Positions 1-6,181 of a DNA stretch of 6,473 bases are shown piece by piece. Both the position numbers and the translations under genes were made by a program. Origin of the DNA: Hyphomicrobiales bacterium (GTDB taxonomy: Bacteria; Pseudomonadota; Alphaproteobacteria; Rhizobiales; Beijerinckiaceae); NCBI GenBank assembly GCA_900299065.1, contig OMIJ01000270.1, positions 1 through 6,473 of the forward strand, in the 5' to 3' direction. The notes under the pieces were generated by a model. The model worked only from the letters and a program-made list of their open reading frames with translations, was not told where the DNA came from and did no database searches. How positions within the stretch are numbered: the stretch's first letter is position 1; each line of letters begins with the position of its first letter.

Positions 1-118
1 AAATGTATCGCGCCCGACTAGGGACTATGGCCCCGCTGGTTGCACAAACAGATCTGCGCATCATGGCCAGACAATTCCGCTAATCTGCTTTAGGTCTAAA
101 TCACCAGAGCCTAAGGGT

Positions 119-146
119 TTGCAGGCTCCAATCTAATGGCTATGCT
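119..146 (+). promoter_or_regulatory. Weak sigma70-like promoter candidate upstream of the hydrolase gene
   Basis: A TTGCAG box at 119-124 is followed after 16 bases by TATGCT at 141-146. These match the sigma70 consensus at only 3 of 6 and 4 of 6 positions. If used, transcription would start around 153 and leave a leader of about 36 bases before the ATG at 189. It is the best pair I see in the first 188 bases, which hold no gene, and it would serve the whole four-gene cluster. The match is weak enough to be chance. Confidence 0.25.
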
Positions 147-160
147 GGAGGCCTAGCCTT

Positions 161-188
161 AGCGAGCCTATCATGAGCGAGCCTATCA
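161..188 (+). repeat. Tandem direct repeat AGCGAGCCTATCA at the first start codon
   Basis: The 13-base unit AGCGAGCCTATCA occurs at 161-173 and again at 176-188, separated by TG. Each copy runs into an ATG, at 173-175 and 189-191, but the two ATGs are 16 bases apart and therefore in different frames. Only the second opens the hydrolase frame; an in-frame TGA at 174-176 blocks any further upstream start. The GAGCGAG stretch before the second ATG is the only nearby Shine-Dalgarno-like sequence and is weak. This looks like a recent small duplication of the translation start region. Confidence 0.8.
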
Positions 189-1070
189 ATGGTCAAAAGC
201 ACGAGCCGTTTTTTCAAATCCAAGGACGGACTCAAACTACATCTGCGCGAATATGGCGCGCCACAGGCCAAAAGATTACCCATTCTCTGTCTACCGGGAC
301 TGGCGCGTACAGCAGCTGATTTTGACACGCTTGCTAATTTTCTTGCTGATGACCTCTCCCCTACCTCGCGCCATGTTCTGGCCTTTGATTATCGCGGCCG
401 CGGACTGTCGGATCGTGATCCCAATTGGAAAAACTATGATCTGATGATCGAAAATGCCGATGTGCTGGGGATCTGCGATCAATTAGGCATAGACCAAGCC
501 ATTCTGATTGGCACTTCGCGCGGTGGCCTGCATGCGCTTTTGATGAGCATGACACGACCCAAACTCTTGCGCGGTATTGTCTTGAATGACATTGGCCCGG
601 TGATCGAGCACACAGGCATGGCCCGCATTCGTGGCTATGTCGGTCAATTGCCGCAATTCACTTCTTATGCGCAGGCCATTGCTGCTTTTAAATCGATCAT
701 GGGTCCCTATTTCACCGCTCTCAGCGAAGCCGATTGGCAGACCTATGCCCAGCTCACGCTCGAACAAACTGATAAAGGGCTTGTCAGTCGGTATGATCCC
801 ATGCTTGCAAAAACACTTGAAGGATTAAATCTCGATCAACCTCTGCCAACGCTCTGGCCGCAGTTTGAAGCGCTCGCCCCTATCCCTATTCTTGCAATCC
901 GTGGCGAGAATTCCGATCTTCTCTCGGCGCAGACATTGGCTGAAATGGTCAAACGCCACCCGCAATGCCAGACCTATGAGGTGTCCGGGCAAGGCCATGC
1001 CCCGCTGCTGCAGGACTATGCCAGCCTCGAGCGGATCAAACAATTTGTCCAGACCATTGATCCGGTCTAG
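189..1070 (+). CDS. Alpha/beta fold hydrolase, probable esterase or lactonase-type enzyme
   Basis: A 293-residue cytoplasmic alpha/beta hydrolase with no signal peptide or membrane segment. The order of motifs is typical: an LPGL oxyanion-region loop at 35-38, DYRGRGLSD at 67-75, the nucleophile elbow GTSRG at 108-112 with Ser110, a likely acid Asp243 in the GENSD segment, and the catalytic His270 in GQGH. The triad is complete, so the protein should be active. The usual HG before the oxyanion glycine is replaced by PG. Length is normal for the family. An upstream in-frame TGA fixes the ATG at 189 as the start, although its ribosome binding site is poor. It is the first of four same-strand genes, with 38 bases to the next start. 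The substrate cannot be read from the sequence; an ester or lactone feeding the downstream dehydrogenases is an inference. Confidence 0.9.
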   Translation: MVKSTSRFFKSKDGLKLHLREYGAPQAKRLPILCLPGLARTAADFDTLANFLADDLSPTSRHVLAFDYRGRGLSDRDPNWKNYDLMIENADVLGICDQLGIDQAILIGTSRGGLHALLMSMTRPKLLRGIVLNDIGPVIEHTGMARIRGYVGQLPQFTSYAQAIAAFKSIMGPYFTALSEADWQTYAQLTLEQTDKGLVSRYDPMLAKTLEGLNLDQPLPTLWPQFEALAPIPILAIRGENSDLLSAQTLAEMVKRHPQCQTYEVSGQGHAPLLQDYASLERIKQFVQTIDPV

Positions 1071-1108
1071 AACCCTTGCAACAGGAAAAGCTGGGAGAGA
1101 AGAATCCA

Positions 1109-2080
1109 ATGCAATGGAAGGCCGTCTATCATATGGGGGGCAAGCAAGGCGATATTTCACGCCTCACCGCACCCCTGCCTCAGGTGCATTTCATCCCCAC
1201 ACGCACACACCAAGAGCTACAAAAAGCCCTAAGTGACAGCCAGATCCTGATTATGAATGGCTCGGAATTTTCGCCCGAGATCGGGCAAATCGTGCGCGCC
1301 TCGCCAAGCCTGAGATGGATCCAGTTTACCTCCTCAGGTCTAGATGGTGTGTTGAAACATGGCGGCGTGCCCGCCTCGATCATCACCACTAATGTTGCGG
1401 GCCTGCGTGCCGGAAATCTGTCTGAACATGCCTTTGGCATGCTGCTTTTCCTCACCCGCCAATTGCGCGCTGTCGAACAAGCACGTCTGACACAGAGCTG
1501 GATCAAGCAGGACATCTTTCCCGCGCTGCGCTCCCTGCAAGGCCAGACCATGTTGATCATCGGCATGGGCGCGATTGGTCAGGCCATGGCCATCAAGTCC
1601 AGAGCCTTTGGCATGCATGTGCTGGCCGTCTCTCGTGGTTATAAAAGCGATGATGAGCTCACGCGCATCTATCCACGCGAGCAGCTTTTGGAAGCCATTC
1701 CGCTAGCCGATGTCATTATGATGTCGGTTCCCTCCGATGCCAGTACCAGGCATTTACTGAGCCGTGCCGCCTTTAACGTGATGAAGCGTGAAGCCATCGT
1801 GCTGAATGTCGCGCGCGGTGATGTGATCGATGAACAGGCCATGATCGAGGCCCTACAATCGCGGCGCATTTTCGCTGCCGGGCTGGATGTGATGGAGGAA
1901 GAGCCTCTGCCTAAGGAGAGCCCCCTGTGGCATCTCGATAATGTGCTAGTCACACCTCATATCGGCGGAGCTGGTAGCGATCAACTCGGTCAATTGCTGG
2001 ATAAAGTTGCACAGAATGTGCAGCGCTTTATAGCCAATCAGCCATTGGCCAATGTGGTGCACTTGGAATCCCAAGCCTGA
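1109..2080 (+). CDS. D-isomer-specific 2-hydroxyacid dehydrogenase
   Basis: A 323-residue NAD(P)-dependent oxidoreductase of the D-2-hydroxyacid dehydrogenase family, interconverting a 2-hydroxy acid and a 2-keto acid. The nucleotide-binding GMGAIG is at 152-157. The catalytic set is complete: Arg236 in NVARGD, Glu265 in the EEEP segment and His284 in TPHIGG. The second Rossmann strand ends in Ser175-Arg176 rather than an aspartate, which in this family points to NADP(H) preference. A TTG at 1076 in the same frame would add 11 residues. I prefer the ATG at 1109, because GGGAGA at 1093-1098 is well placed before it and the protein then begins near the usual family N-terminus. The gene follows the hydrolase by 38 bases and precedes the aldolase-like gene by 66, consistent with co-transcription. 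The family covers glyoxylate/hydroxypyruvate, lactate, phosphoglycerate and other substrates; which one applies is unknown. Confidence 0.93.
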   Translation: MQWKAVYHMGGKQGDISRLTAPLPQVHFIPTRTHQELQKALSDSQILIMNGSEFSPEIGQIVRASPSLRWIQFTSSGLDGVLKHGGVPASIITTNVAGLRAGNLSEHAFGMLLFLTRQLRAVEQARLTQSWIKQDIFPALRSLQGQTMLIIGMGAIGQAMAIKSRAFGMHVLAVSRGYKSDDELTRIYPREQLLEAIPLADVIMMSVPSDASTRHLLSRAAFNVMKREAIVLNVARGDVIDEQAMIEALQSRRIFAAGLDVMEEEPLPKESPLWHLDNVLVTPHIGGAGSDQLGQLLDKVAQNVQRFIANQPLANVVHLESQA

Positions 2081-2146
2081 CTTGTCAGATGAAGCTGGCT
2101 TTGCCATTCTGCCATAAAGATACAGGATCAAATTCAGGGAGAGCAT

Positions 2147-2923
2147 ATGGATCTGGGCGCCCATATCCAGTTTCAATCACTCAAAGACCAGGTTTCTCCG
2201 GCTGAATGGGAGATGCGTCAGGATATGGCCGCCTGTTTTCGACTGATTGAACATTTCGGCTATAATGGCACGATCAATAATCACATTTCAGCGCGCGTGC
2301 CCGATGAACCGGATCATTTTTTGATCAATCCTGGCGGCTATATGTTCAGCGAATTATGCGCTTCGAGTCTGGTAAAAATTGATATGGCTGGCCGCATCCT
2401 CAACCCCGCTCCCACAGGCATTGTGAATCCCGCAGGCTATGTCATCCATAGCGCTATCATGGCCGCGCGCCCCGATGTGCATTGCGCTGTGCATCTCCAC
2501 ACAATAGCAGGCGTTGCGATTTCGGCACAGCAAGAGGGGCTCAAATTCTATTGTCAGGAATCCATGCGTTTCTTTGGCAAGGTCGGCTATCATGATTATG
2601 AAGGCATATCGCGTGACAATTCTGAACGCGAGGCCATCGAGCGCGATCTGAAAGATAATATTGTCCTCTTCCTGCGCAATCACGGTACGATTGTGGTCGG
2701 CTCAAGCATAGCAGAAGCCTTCACCTATAGCGTCAATCTTGAACGCAGCTGCCAGATTCAGCTCGCGGCCCAACAAAGCGGTGCGGCACTCATCCATCCC
2801 TCACCCGAAATCTGCGAGGCCACGCGCCATCAAACCCAAACCGGCGCCCAGCCCGGCGGCCTAAAAGCCTGGCGCGCCTATCGCCGCATCGCCGATGCGC
2901 TTTTTCCCTCTTATCTCAACTAG
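2147..2923 (+). CDS. Class II aldolase/adducin family protein
   Basis: A 258-residue protein of the class II aldolase/adducin N-terminal fold, a metal-dependent family that includes L-fuculose-phosphate aldolase (FucA). The conserved core is clear: NNHISAR at 44-50, HSAIMAARPDV at 101-111, the HLH metal pair His116 and His118, and the third metal histidine in NHG, His179. Aligning on the HLH pair, the position of the catalytic FucA Glu73 is Gly97, within NPAGYVIH. That replacement is usual in the adducin-like branch and makes classical sugar-phosphate aldol cleavage doubtful, although metal binding seems intact. A strong AGGGAGAG at 2136-2143 supports the ATG at 2147. It is the third gene of the plus-strand set, between two dehydrogenase genes. 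Alternatives include an aldolase, epimerase or decarboxylase acting on a non-phosphorylated substrate; the sequence does not decide. Confidence 0.9.
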   Translation: MDLGAHIQFQSLKDQVSPAEWEMRQDMAACFRLIEHFGYNGTINNHISARVPDEPDHFLINPGGYMFSELCASSLVKIDMAGRILNPAPTGIVNPAGYVIHSAIMAARPDVHCAVHLHTIAGVAISAQQEGLKFYCQESMRFFGKVGYHDYEGISRDNSEREAIERDLKDNIVLFLRNHGTIVVGSSIAEAFTYSVNLERSCQIQLAAQQSGAALIHPSPEICEATRHQTQTGAQPGGLKAWRAYRRIADALFPSYLN

Positions 2924-2990
2924 CCAAAGGCGAGTGCTGGATTTGAGCCACGCTATGTCTTATAGGCTTTAGAACGAAGCAATGGATCTG

Positions 2991-3003
2991 AGCCCCCTGG
3001 GCT
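2991..3003 (+). promoter_or_regulatory. Small hairpin directly before the ribosome binding site of the AroE-like gene
   Basis: AGCCC at 2991-2995 pairs perfectly with GGGCT at 2999-3003 across a three-base loop. The stem ends exactly where the GGGAGAGG Shine-Dalgarno sequence (3004-3011) begins. It might tune access to the ribosome binding site, but a 5-bp stem of this composition can arise by chance. It lies within the stretch that would be coding if the upstream ATG at 2982 were used. Confidence 0.3.
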
Positions 3004-3014
3004 GGGAGAGGAAC

Positions 3015-3821
3015 ATGCAGATTACCGGCTCGACCATCATTGTCGGCATTGTCGGCACACCGATCATTCAGGTCAAAATGCCCGGCCTCGTCAATCCCGT
3101 TTTTGCTGCCAATCAACGCGATGTGGTGCATATTCCCATTGATGTGAAGCCCGAAGGGTTGAAGGCCTTTGTCGATATGATGCGCGCCTGGAATAATTTT
3201 CGCGGCGTCGTCGTTACCGTGCCTTATAAGCAAGCTCTCGTCCCCTATCTTGATAGCCTGACCGAACGCGCCCGCGTGCTCAATGCAGTCAATGTCATTC
3301 GCAGAAATGAAGATGGCACATTGGATGGCGATGCGCAGGACGGTGTGGGCTTTGTTGCAGCTCTCACCAGCAAGGGCGCTTTGCTCAAGGACAAAAAAGT
3401 CGCGGTTGTGGGATCAGGCGGCGTTGCAACCGCCATTGCCTATTCGCTGTGCGAGTCAGGCGTGCGAGAAATTGCCATTCAGGATCTCGACACCAATAAG
3501 CAAAGCATTCTGATTGCAACTTTGCACAAGGCCTTTCCCGCCATCACAGTCACAGGCGGGATAACGCGCATTGAGGGCCTTGATCTTCTCGTCAATGCTA
3601 CGCCCGTGGGCATGAATGGCGATCCCAATCTGCCGCTGCCTGTCGATGTGCTCAAGCCTTTATCAGCGTCCACAATCGTTGCTGATGTGGTGACTATGCC
3701 AGCAATGACGCCGCTGCTAACCCTTGCCAAAGAGCGCGGCTGTCTCATTCAGCAGGGCGTCGATATGGCGGCTGCACAATTGGAAAATCTGCATGGCTTT
3801 ATGGGCGTGGCGACGGGCTGA
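3015..3821 (+). CDS. Shikimate dehydrogenase-like NAD(P) oxidoreductase (AroE family paralogue)
   Basis: A 268-residue protein with the two-domain AroE layout. Retained features are VTVPYK with catalytic Lys72, AVN at 91-93, Asp109 in GDAQD, GSGGVA at 133-138, NATPVGM at 194-200 and the late Gln255 in GVDMAAAQ. The shikimate-carboxylate motif is altered: E. coli HSKSP reads QVKMP at 19-23, so both binding serines are lost (Val20, Met22). The Asn of NVTVP is Val66, and the GDNTD Asn-Thr is Ala107-Gln108. Catalysis is thus likely kept with a substrate other than shikimate. The strand after the glycine loop ends in DLD (157-159) rather than the NRT of NADP-binding AroE, suggesting NAD+. An ATG at 2982 would add 11 residues; the ATG at 3015 is preferred because GGGAGAGG lies just upstream. 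It ends the four-gene set, 91 bases after the aldolase-like gene. It should not be labelled aroE without testing. Confidence 0.9.
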   Translation: MQITGSTIIVGIVGTPIIQVKMPGLVNPVFAANQRDVVHIPIDVKPEGLKAFVDMMRAWNNFRGVVVTVPYKQALVPYLDSLTERARVLNAVNVIRRNEDGTLDGDAQDGVGFVAALTSKGALLKDKKVAVVGSGGVATAIAYSLCESGVREIAIQDLDTNKQSILIATLHKAFPAITVTGGITRIEGLDLLVNATPVGMNGDPNLPLPVDVLKPLSASTIVADVVTMPAMTPLLTLAKERGCLIQQGVDMAAAQLENLHGFMGVATG

Positions 3822-5126
3822 TCAGGGCCGCCCAACGCTGCTATATACAAGCCCCGCCGCCCGCATCATTGAAGGCTCGTAAATATTGCGCAGATCCACG
3901 AGTACTGGCTGACGCATGGCTTGCTTAATCCCAATGGGATCAAGAGCGCGAAATTCGCTCCATTCCGTCAATATTGCGGCCACATCCGCCCCAGCAAGGC
4001 AGGACCAGGCATCATCGCAATAAGTCAGATCCGGCATTAAAGCGCGCGCCTGTTCCATGCTGGCAGGATCGTAGGCCCTGATCTGCGCTCCCAAGGCCTG
4101 CAAGGCCTCCACAATGGATAAAGCGGGCGCGCCGCGCATATCATCCGTATTGGCTTTAAAGGCTAGGCCCAGAAGCGCCACGCTTTTGCCTTTCAGATCA
4201 CCGCCGGCAGCTTGTGCAATGCGCAGCGCCATATTGTGCTTGCGCCTTTCATTAATATCGATCACCGCTTCAACAATGCGCAAAGGCGCACCGGCTGCTT
4301 GCGACGAGCGGACAAGTGCGGATGTATCTTTGGGAAAGCAGGAGCCGCCATAGCCAGGCCCGACATTGAGAAACTTTGGGCCGATGCGCGAGTCAAGCCC
4401 AATGCCGCGCGCCACATCCTCCACATTGGCGCCAGTCTTTTCACATAGATCAGCAAATTCATTAATGAAGGAAATTTTAGTGACCAGAAATGCATTGGCG
4501 GCATATTTGGTGATTTCGGCACTGCGCCTGTGCATGAAGACTAGCCGACCTTGCGCAAGCTGCATGGGCGCATAGACCTGCGCCATCAAATCACGCGCCC
4601 GCTCATCATCGGCGCCAATAACAACGCGATCAGGATGCATGAAATCGGCAATGGCATCGCCTTCGCGCAAAAATTCCGGATTGGAGACAACTGCAAAACT
4701 CTCTGGCTTTGCCTTTTTGGCAAGGATCGCTTCAACCGCATCGCCTGTGCCAATGGGCACAGTGGATTTATTGACCACCACAGTGAAAGAGTGAATGGCG
4801 GCACCAATGGATTCTGCCGCGGCATAGACAAAAGACAAATCGGCCAAACCATCCTGCGGGCGCGAGGGCGTGCCAACCGCAATGAACACAATCTGACTGG
4901 CGCGCACAGCTGCGGCCAGATCCGTGGAAAAGCTGATGCGCCCATGCGCGACATTGCGCACAATCAATTCCGACAGGCCGGGCTCGAAAATCGGCACCTG
5001 ACCTTGCCGCAATGCGGCAATACGCGGCTCATCCTGATCAACGCAAATGACCTGATGGCCATGTTCGGCCAGACAGGCCCCCGTCACCAGACCAACATAG
5101 CCACAGCCTATGATCGCCAGATTCAT
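3822..5126 (-). CDS. ugd: UDP-glucose 6-dehydrogenase
   Basis: A 434-residue member of the UDP-glucose/GDP-mannose dehydrogenase family, oxidising UDP-glucose to UDP-glucuronate in two NAD+-dependent steps in the cytoplasm, for exopolysaccharide, capsule or lipopolysaccharide. The N-terminal Rossmann motif GCGYVG is at 7-12, followed by NPEFLREG at 149-156 and the central-helix Lys207 in EITKYAANAF. The catalytic Cys263 lies in GGSCFPKD with Asp267, and the C-terminal UDP-binding segment FKANTDDMR is at 323-331. Length and motif order are those of bacterial Ugd; a GDP-mannose dehydrogenase is the main alternative. The frame is open 63 bases further upstream, but the start at 5126 puts the glycine motif at the usual place. 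It also has a GAGGG ribosome site (complement of 5132-5136) five bases before it. It converges on the AroE-like gene with no gap. No polysaccharide genes are next to it. Confidence 0.93.
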   Translation of the reverse strand: MNLAIIGCGYVGLVTGACLAEHGHQVICVDQDEPRIAALRQGQVPIFEPGLSELIVRNVAHGRISFSTDLAAAVRASQIVFIAVGTPSRPQDGLADLSFVYAAAESIGAAIHSFTVVVNKSTVPIGTGDAVEAILAKKAKPESFAVVSNPEFLREGDAIADFMHPDRVVIGADDERARDLMAQVYAPMQLAQGRLVFMHRRSAEITKYAANAFLVTKISFINEFADLCEKTGANVEDVARGIGLDSRIGPKFLNVGPGYGGSCFPKDTSALVRSSQAAGAPLRIVEAVIDINERRKHNMALRIAQAAGGDLKGKSVALLGLAFKANTDDMRGAPALSIVEALQALGAQIRAYDPASMEQARALMPDLTYCDDAWSCLAGADVAAILTEWSEFRALDPIGIKQAMRQPVLVDLRNIYEPSMMRAAGLVYSSVGRP

Positions 5127-5329
5127 CAAAACCCTCAACAGCCTCACGCGGCCCCGTCGGGCTGACCTGCCGCGCGCCTCCCTTAACATTGTCCGCGCGC
5201 AGCTCCAATGGCCTCCCCCAGACAGAGCCTATCCAACTGATCTAACATGTATAAGCACGATGGACGCCAAGCCCTTTCCAAGCCTTTGCCCAGCCAAACC
5301 CCCAGCCATGCACACCCCGCGCACCATAC

Positions 5330-5358
5330 TGGACAAGCGCATCGCTCTCAGGCATATC
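5330..5358 (+). promoter_or_regulatory. Promoter candidate for tRNA-Ser
   Basis: TGGACA at 5330-5335 matches the sigma70 -35 consensus at 5 of 6 positions. After 17 bases comes CATATC at 5353-5358, a poor -10 but not unlike alphaproteobacterial promoters. The predicted start near 5365 would give a precursor leader of about 50 bases before the tRNA. The rest of the 5127-5417 gap shows no convincing gene; the short frames there have no recognisable product. Confidence 0.3.
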
Positions 5359-5417
5359 AACCGCTCCGGAGCATATTCCCCGTTCCAGCAACAGCTGGCC
5401 CGGGTCAATGCCCAAAC

Positions 5418-5507
5418 GGAGATGTGGCCGAGAGGCTGAAGGCAACGGTTTGCTAAATCGTCATAGGGGAAACCCTATCGTGGGTTCGAATCCCACCGTC
5501 TCCGCCA
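5418..5507 (+). tRNA. tRNA-Ser (anticodon GCU)
   Basis: A complete class II tRNA of 90 bases including an encoded CCA. The acceptor stem GGAGATG (5418-5424) pairs with CGTCTCC (5497-5503) with one T-G wobble; the discriminator is G5504 and the CCA is 5505-5507. The anticodon stem ACGGT/ATCGT (5445-5449 with 5457-5461) closes a seven-base loop TTGCTAA with anticodon GCT at 5452-5454, which reads AGC and AGU serine codons. The long variable arm expected of serine tRNAs is present as ATAGGG/CCCTAT (5463-5468 with 5473-5478). The T stem GTGGG/CCCAC (5480-5484 with 5492-5496) closes the loop TTCGAAT. Serine tRNA 3' ends are frequent integration sites, and the DNA downstream has accessory character. 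Confidence 0.97.
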
Positions 5508-5544
5508 TTAATCATTTTAGCATCAATTAAATCAGTTATTTATT

Positions 5545-5558
5545 GAATTCTAGAATTC
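5545..5558. repeat. 14-bp perfect palindrome
   Basis: GAATTCTAGAATTC reads identically on both strands. It lies 38 bases beyond the tRNA CCA end in an AT-rich stretch and immediately before a direct repeat. It could be a protein-binding site, for example for the nearby helix-turn-helix protein or a lost recombinase. There is no T-run to suggest a terminator. No function is shown. Confidence 0.6.
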
Positions 5559-5580
5559 TGTTCCCACATTTGTTCCCACA
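5559..5580. repeat. Two direct copies of TGTTCCCACA with 12-base period
   Basis: TGTTCCCACA occurs at 5559-5568 and 5571-5580, separated by TT. It follows the palindrome directly and lies about 50 bases beyond the tRNA-Ser 3' end. Short direct repeats at that distance from a tRNA attachment site are what integrase arm-type sites look like, but this is inference only. Alternatively they may be the tail of a decayed coding sequence: on the minus strand one frame reads as a doubled VGT segment. Confidence 0.6.
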
Positions 5581-5723
5581 CACATGACCTGATTGACTGG
5601 GCATCATTCCTTCCCAAGGTGAGAATAGGCTGGAAATGCGATTGTGTAACTTCCTGAAACCGGTCGCGCGCGTGCGCGTATCTGTTACTTAATTTACTAT
5701 TTACAGCACGGTAGTCAGACAGA

Positions 5724-5984
5724 TTAGCCGGAACTTTTTTCCTGCAACCTTGCACCAGGGGTTGGCTCGGCAAAAAGAATCACTCCGTGGTCAAGTAATA
5801 CTTGTTCAATTCGAAGATCATTCGGAGCCCCTGTAGGTCGTCGATCATGCTTGCGCTCCCAGAATCTTACTGCCCGCTCATCGACACCCATAGCAGCGCC
5901 GAAAGTTCGCTGAGTTAGTCCAGCCAAAACACGCGCTGCTCTTAGCTGGCGGCCATTAATGAGGTTCTTAGATCGCTGAGACAC
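5724..5984 (-). CDS. XRE-family helix-turn-helix protein, probable small transcriptional regulator
   Basis: An 86-residue protein consisting of one helix-turn-helix domain. The N-terminal core LRAARVLAGLTQRTFGAAMG, followed by a recognition-helix region VDERAVRFWE and a C-terminal segment of the GVILFAEPTPGARL type, matches small XRE-like regulators common in Alphaproteobacteria, where the tail usually resembles GVEFI...GVRL. I place the start at the GTG at 5982-5984 because GGGAG (complement of 5991-5995) lies six bases before it; a TTG at 6002 would add six residues without a ribosome site. It is likely a DNA-binding repressor, perhaps of itself or of a mobile element. It stands alone between the repeats downstream of the tRNA and an IS remnant, which suggests island debris. 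No partner gene such as a toxin is visible. Confidence 0.75.
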   Translation of the reverse strand: MSQRSKNLINGRQLRAARVLAGLTQRTFGAAMGVDERAVRFWERKHDRRPTGAPNDLRIEQVLLDHGVILFAEPTPGARLQEKSSG

Positions 5985-6013
5985 GCTAGACTCCCAAAAC
6001 AATGCATTTAATA

Positions 6014-6019
6014 AGTATA
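6014..6019 (-). promoter_or_regulatory. Possible -10 element (TATACT) for the XRE gene
   Basis: On the minus strand TATACT, 5 of 6 matches to TATAAT, lies about 30 bases before the GTG start in an AT-rich stretch. I could not find a good -35 at 16-18 bases, so the call rests on one hexamer. The site sits just beyond the breakpoint of the IS remnant, so the region between the two is unusually short. Confidence 0.3.
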
Positions 6020-6044
6020 CAATAAAAATCTGATTTTAGTTTGA

Positions 6045-6161
6045 TTAACTGATCCCGGCTCCCCGACAGGCTTTAGCCACATCCGCACCGCCAGCGAGAT
6101 CTAGTTCAACATGCCGTAAAATCCTCAGACAATCCTCATCCGAATATCGCTTCCGAGCCAT
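6045..6161 (-). pseudogene. Truncated IS3-family transposase OrfA (N-terminal 38 residues)
   Basis: Reading the minus strand from an ATG at 6161 gives a 38-residue peptide that begins MARKRYSDEDCLRILRHVEL and ends CRGAGIS before a TAA at 6045-6047. This is the recognisable start of IS3-type OrfA proteins, whose first helix-turn-helix normally continues through a segment like GISDATYYNWRKK; here it stops right after GIS. A very strong AGGAGG Shine-Dalgarno (complement of 6173-6178) precedes the ATG. Everything beyond the breakpoint near 6047-6050, including the rest of OrfA and all of OrfB, is missing. The fragment cannot encode a working transposase. The family call is from motif memory and no search was run. 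Confidence 0.75.
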
Positions 6162-6181
6162 CAAATACCCTCCCTCCTATG

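Noticed and set aside
107..128. Possible terminator hairpin GAGCCT/AGGCTC
   Set aside because: The 6-bp stem has a ten-base loop and no T-run after it, so it does not look like an intrinsic terminator.
1076..1108. TTG start extending the hydroxyacid dehydrogenase by 11 residues
   Set aside because: The stretch contains the GGGAGA ribosome site for the ATG at 1109, and the family N-terminus fits the shorter form.
4551..5165. Plus-strand 204-codon open frame opposite ugd
   Set aside because: It mirrors the ugd coding strand, has low-complexity antisense composition and no recognisable motif. The minus-strand protein has a complete UDP-glucose dehydrogenase motif set.
5127..5189. 21-residue N-terminal extension of ugd
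   Set aside because: The extension is Arg-rich and would place the nucleotide-binding glycines too far from the N-terminus, while GAGGG sits correctly before the start at 5126.
5169..5202. GCGCGC-rich inverted segments upstream of ugd
   Set aside because: The alternating GC tracts are self-complementary by composition and the stem is interrupted. There is no T-run or regulatory motif to support a function.
5110..5456. Short frames on both strands between ugd and the tRNA
   Set aside because: They overlap ugd or the tRNA, are rich in Pro, His and Arg as expected of non-coding GC-rich DNA, lack good ribosome sites and show no family features.
5540..5773. 77-codon minus-strand frame overlapping the XRE gene end
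   Set aside because: It starts at a TTG inside the XRE gene in another frame without a ribosome site, and has no recognisable domain. Its doubled WEQ tail is explained by the direct repeat at 5559-5580.
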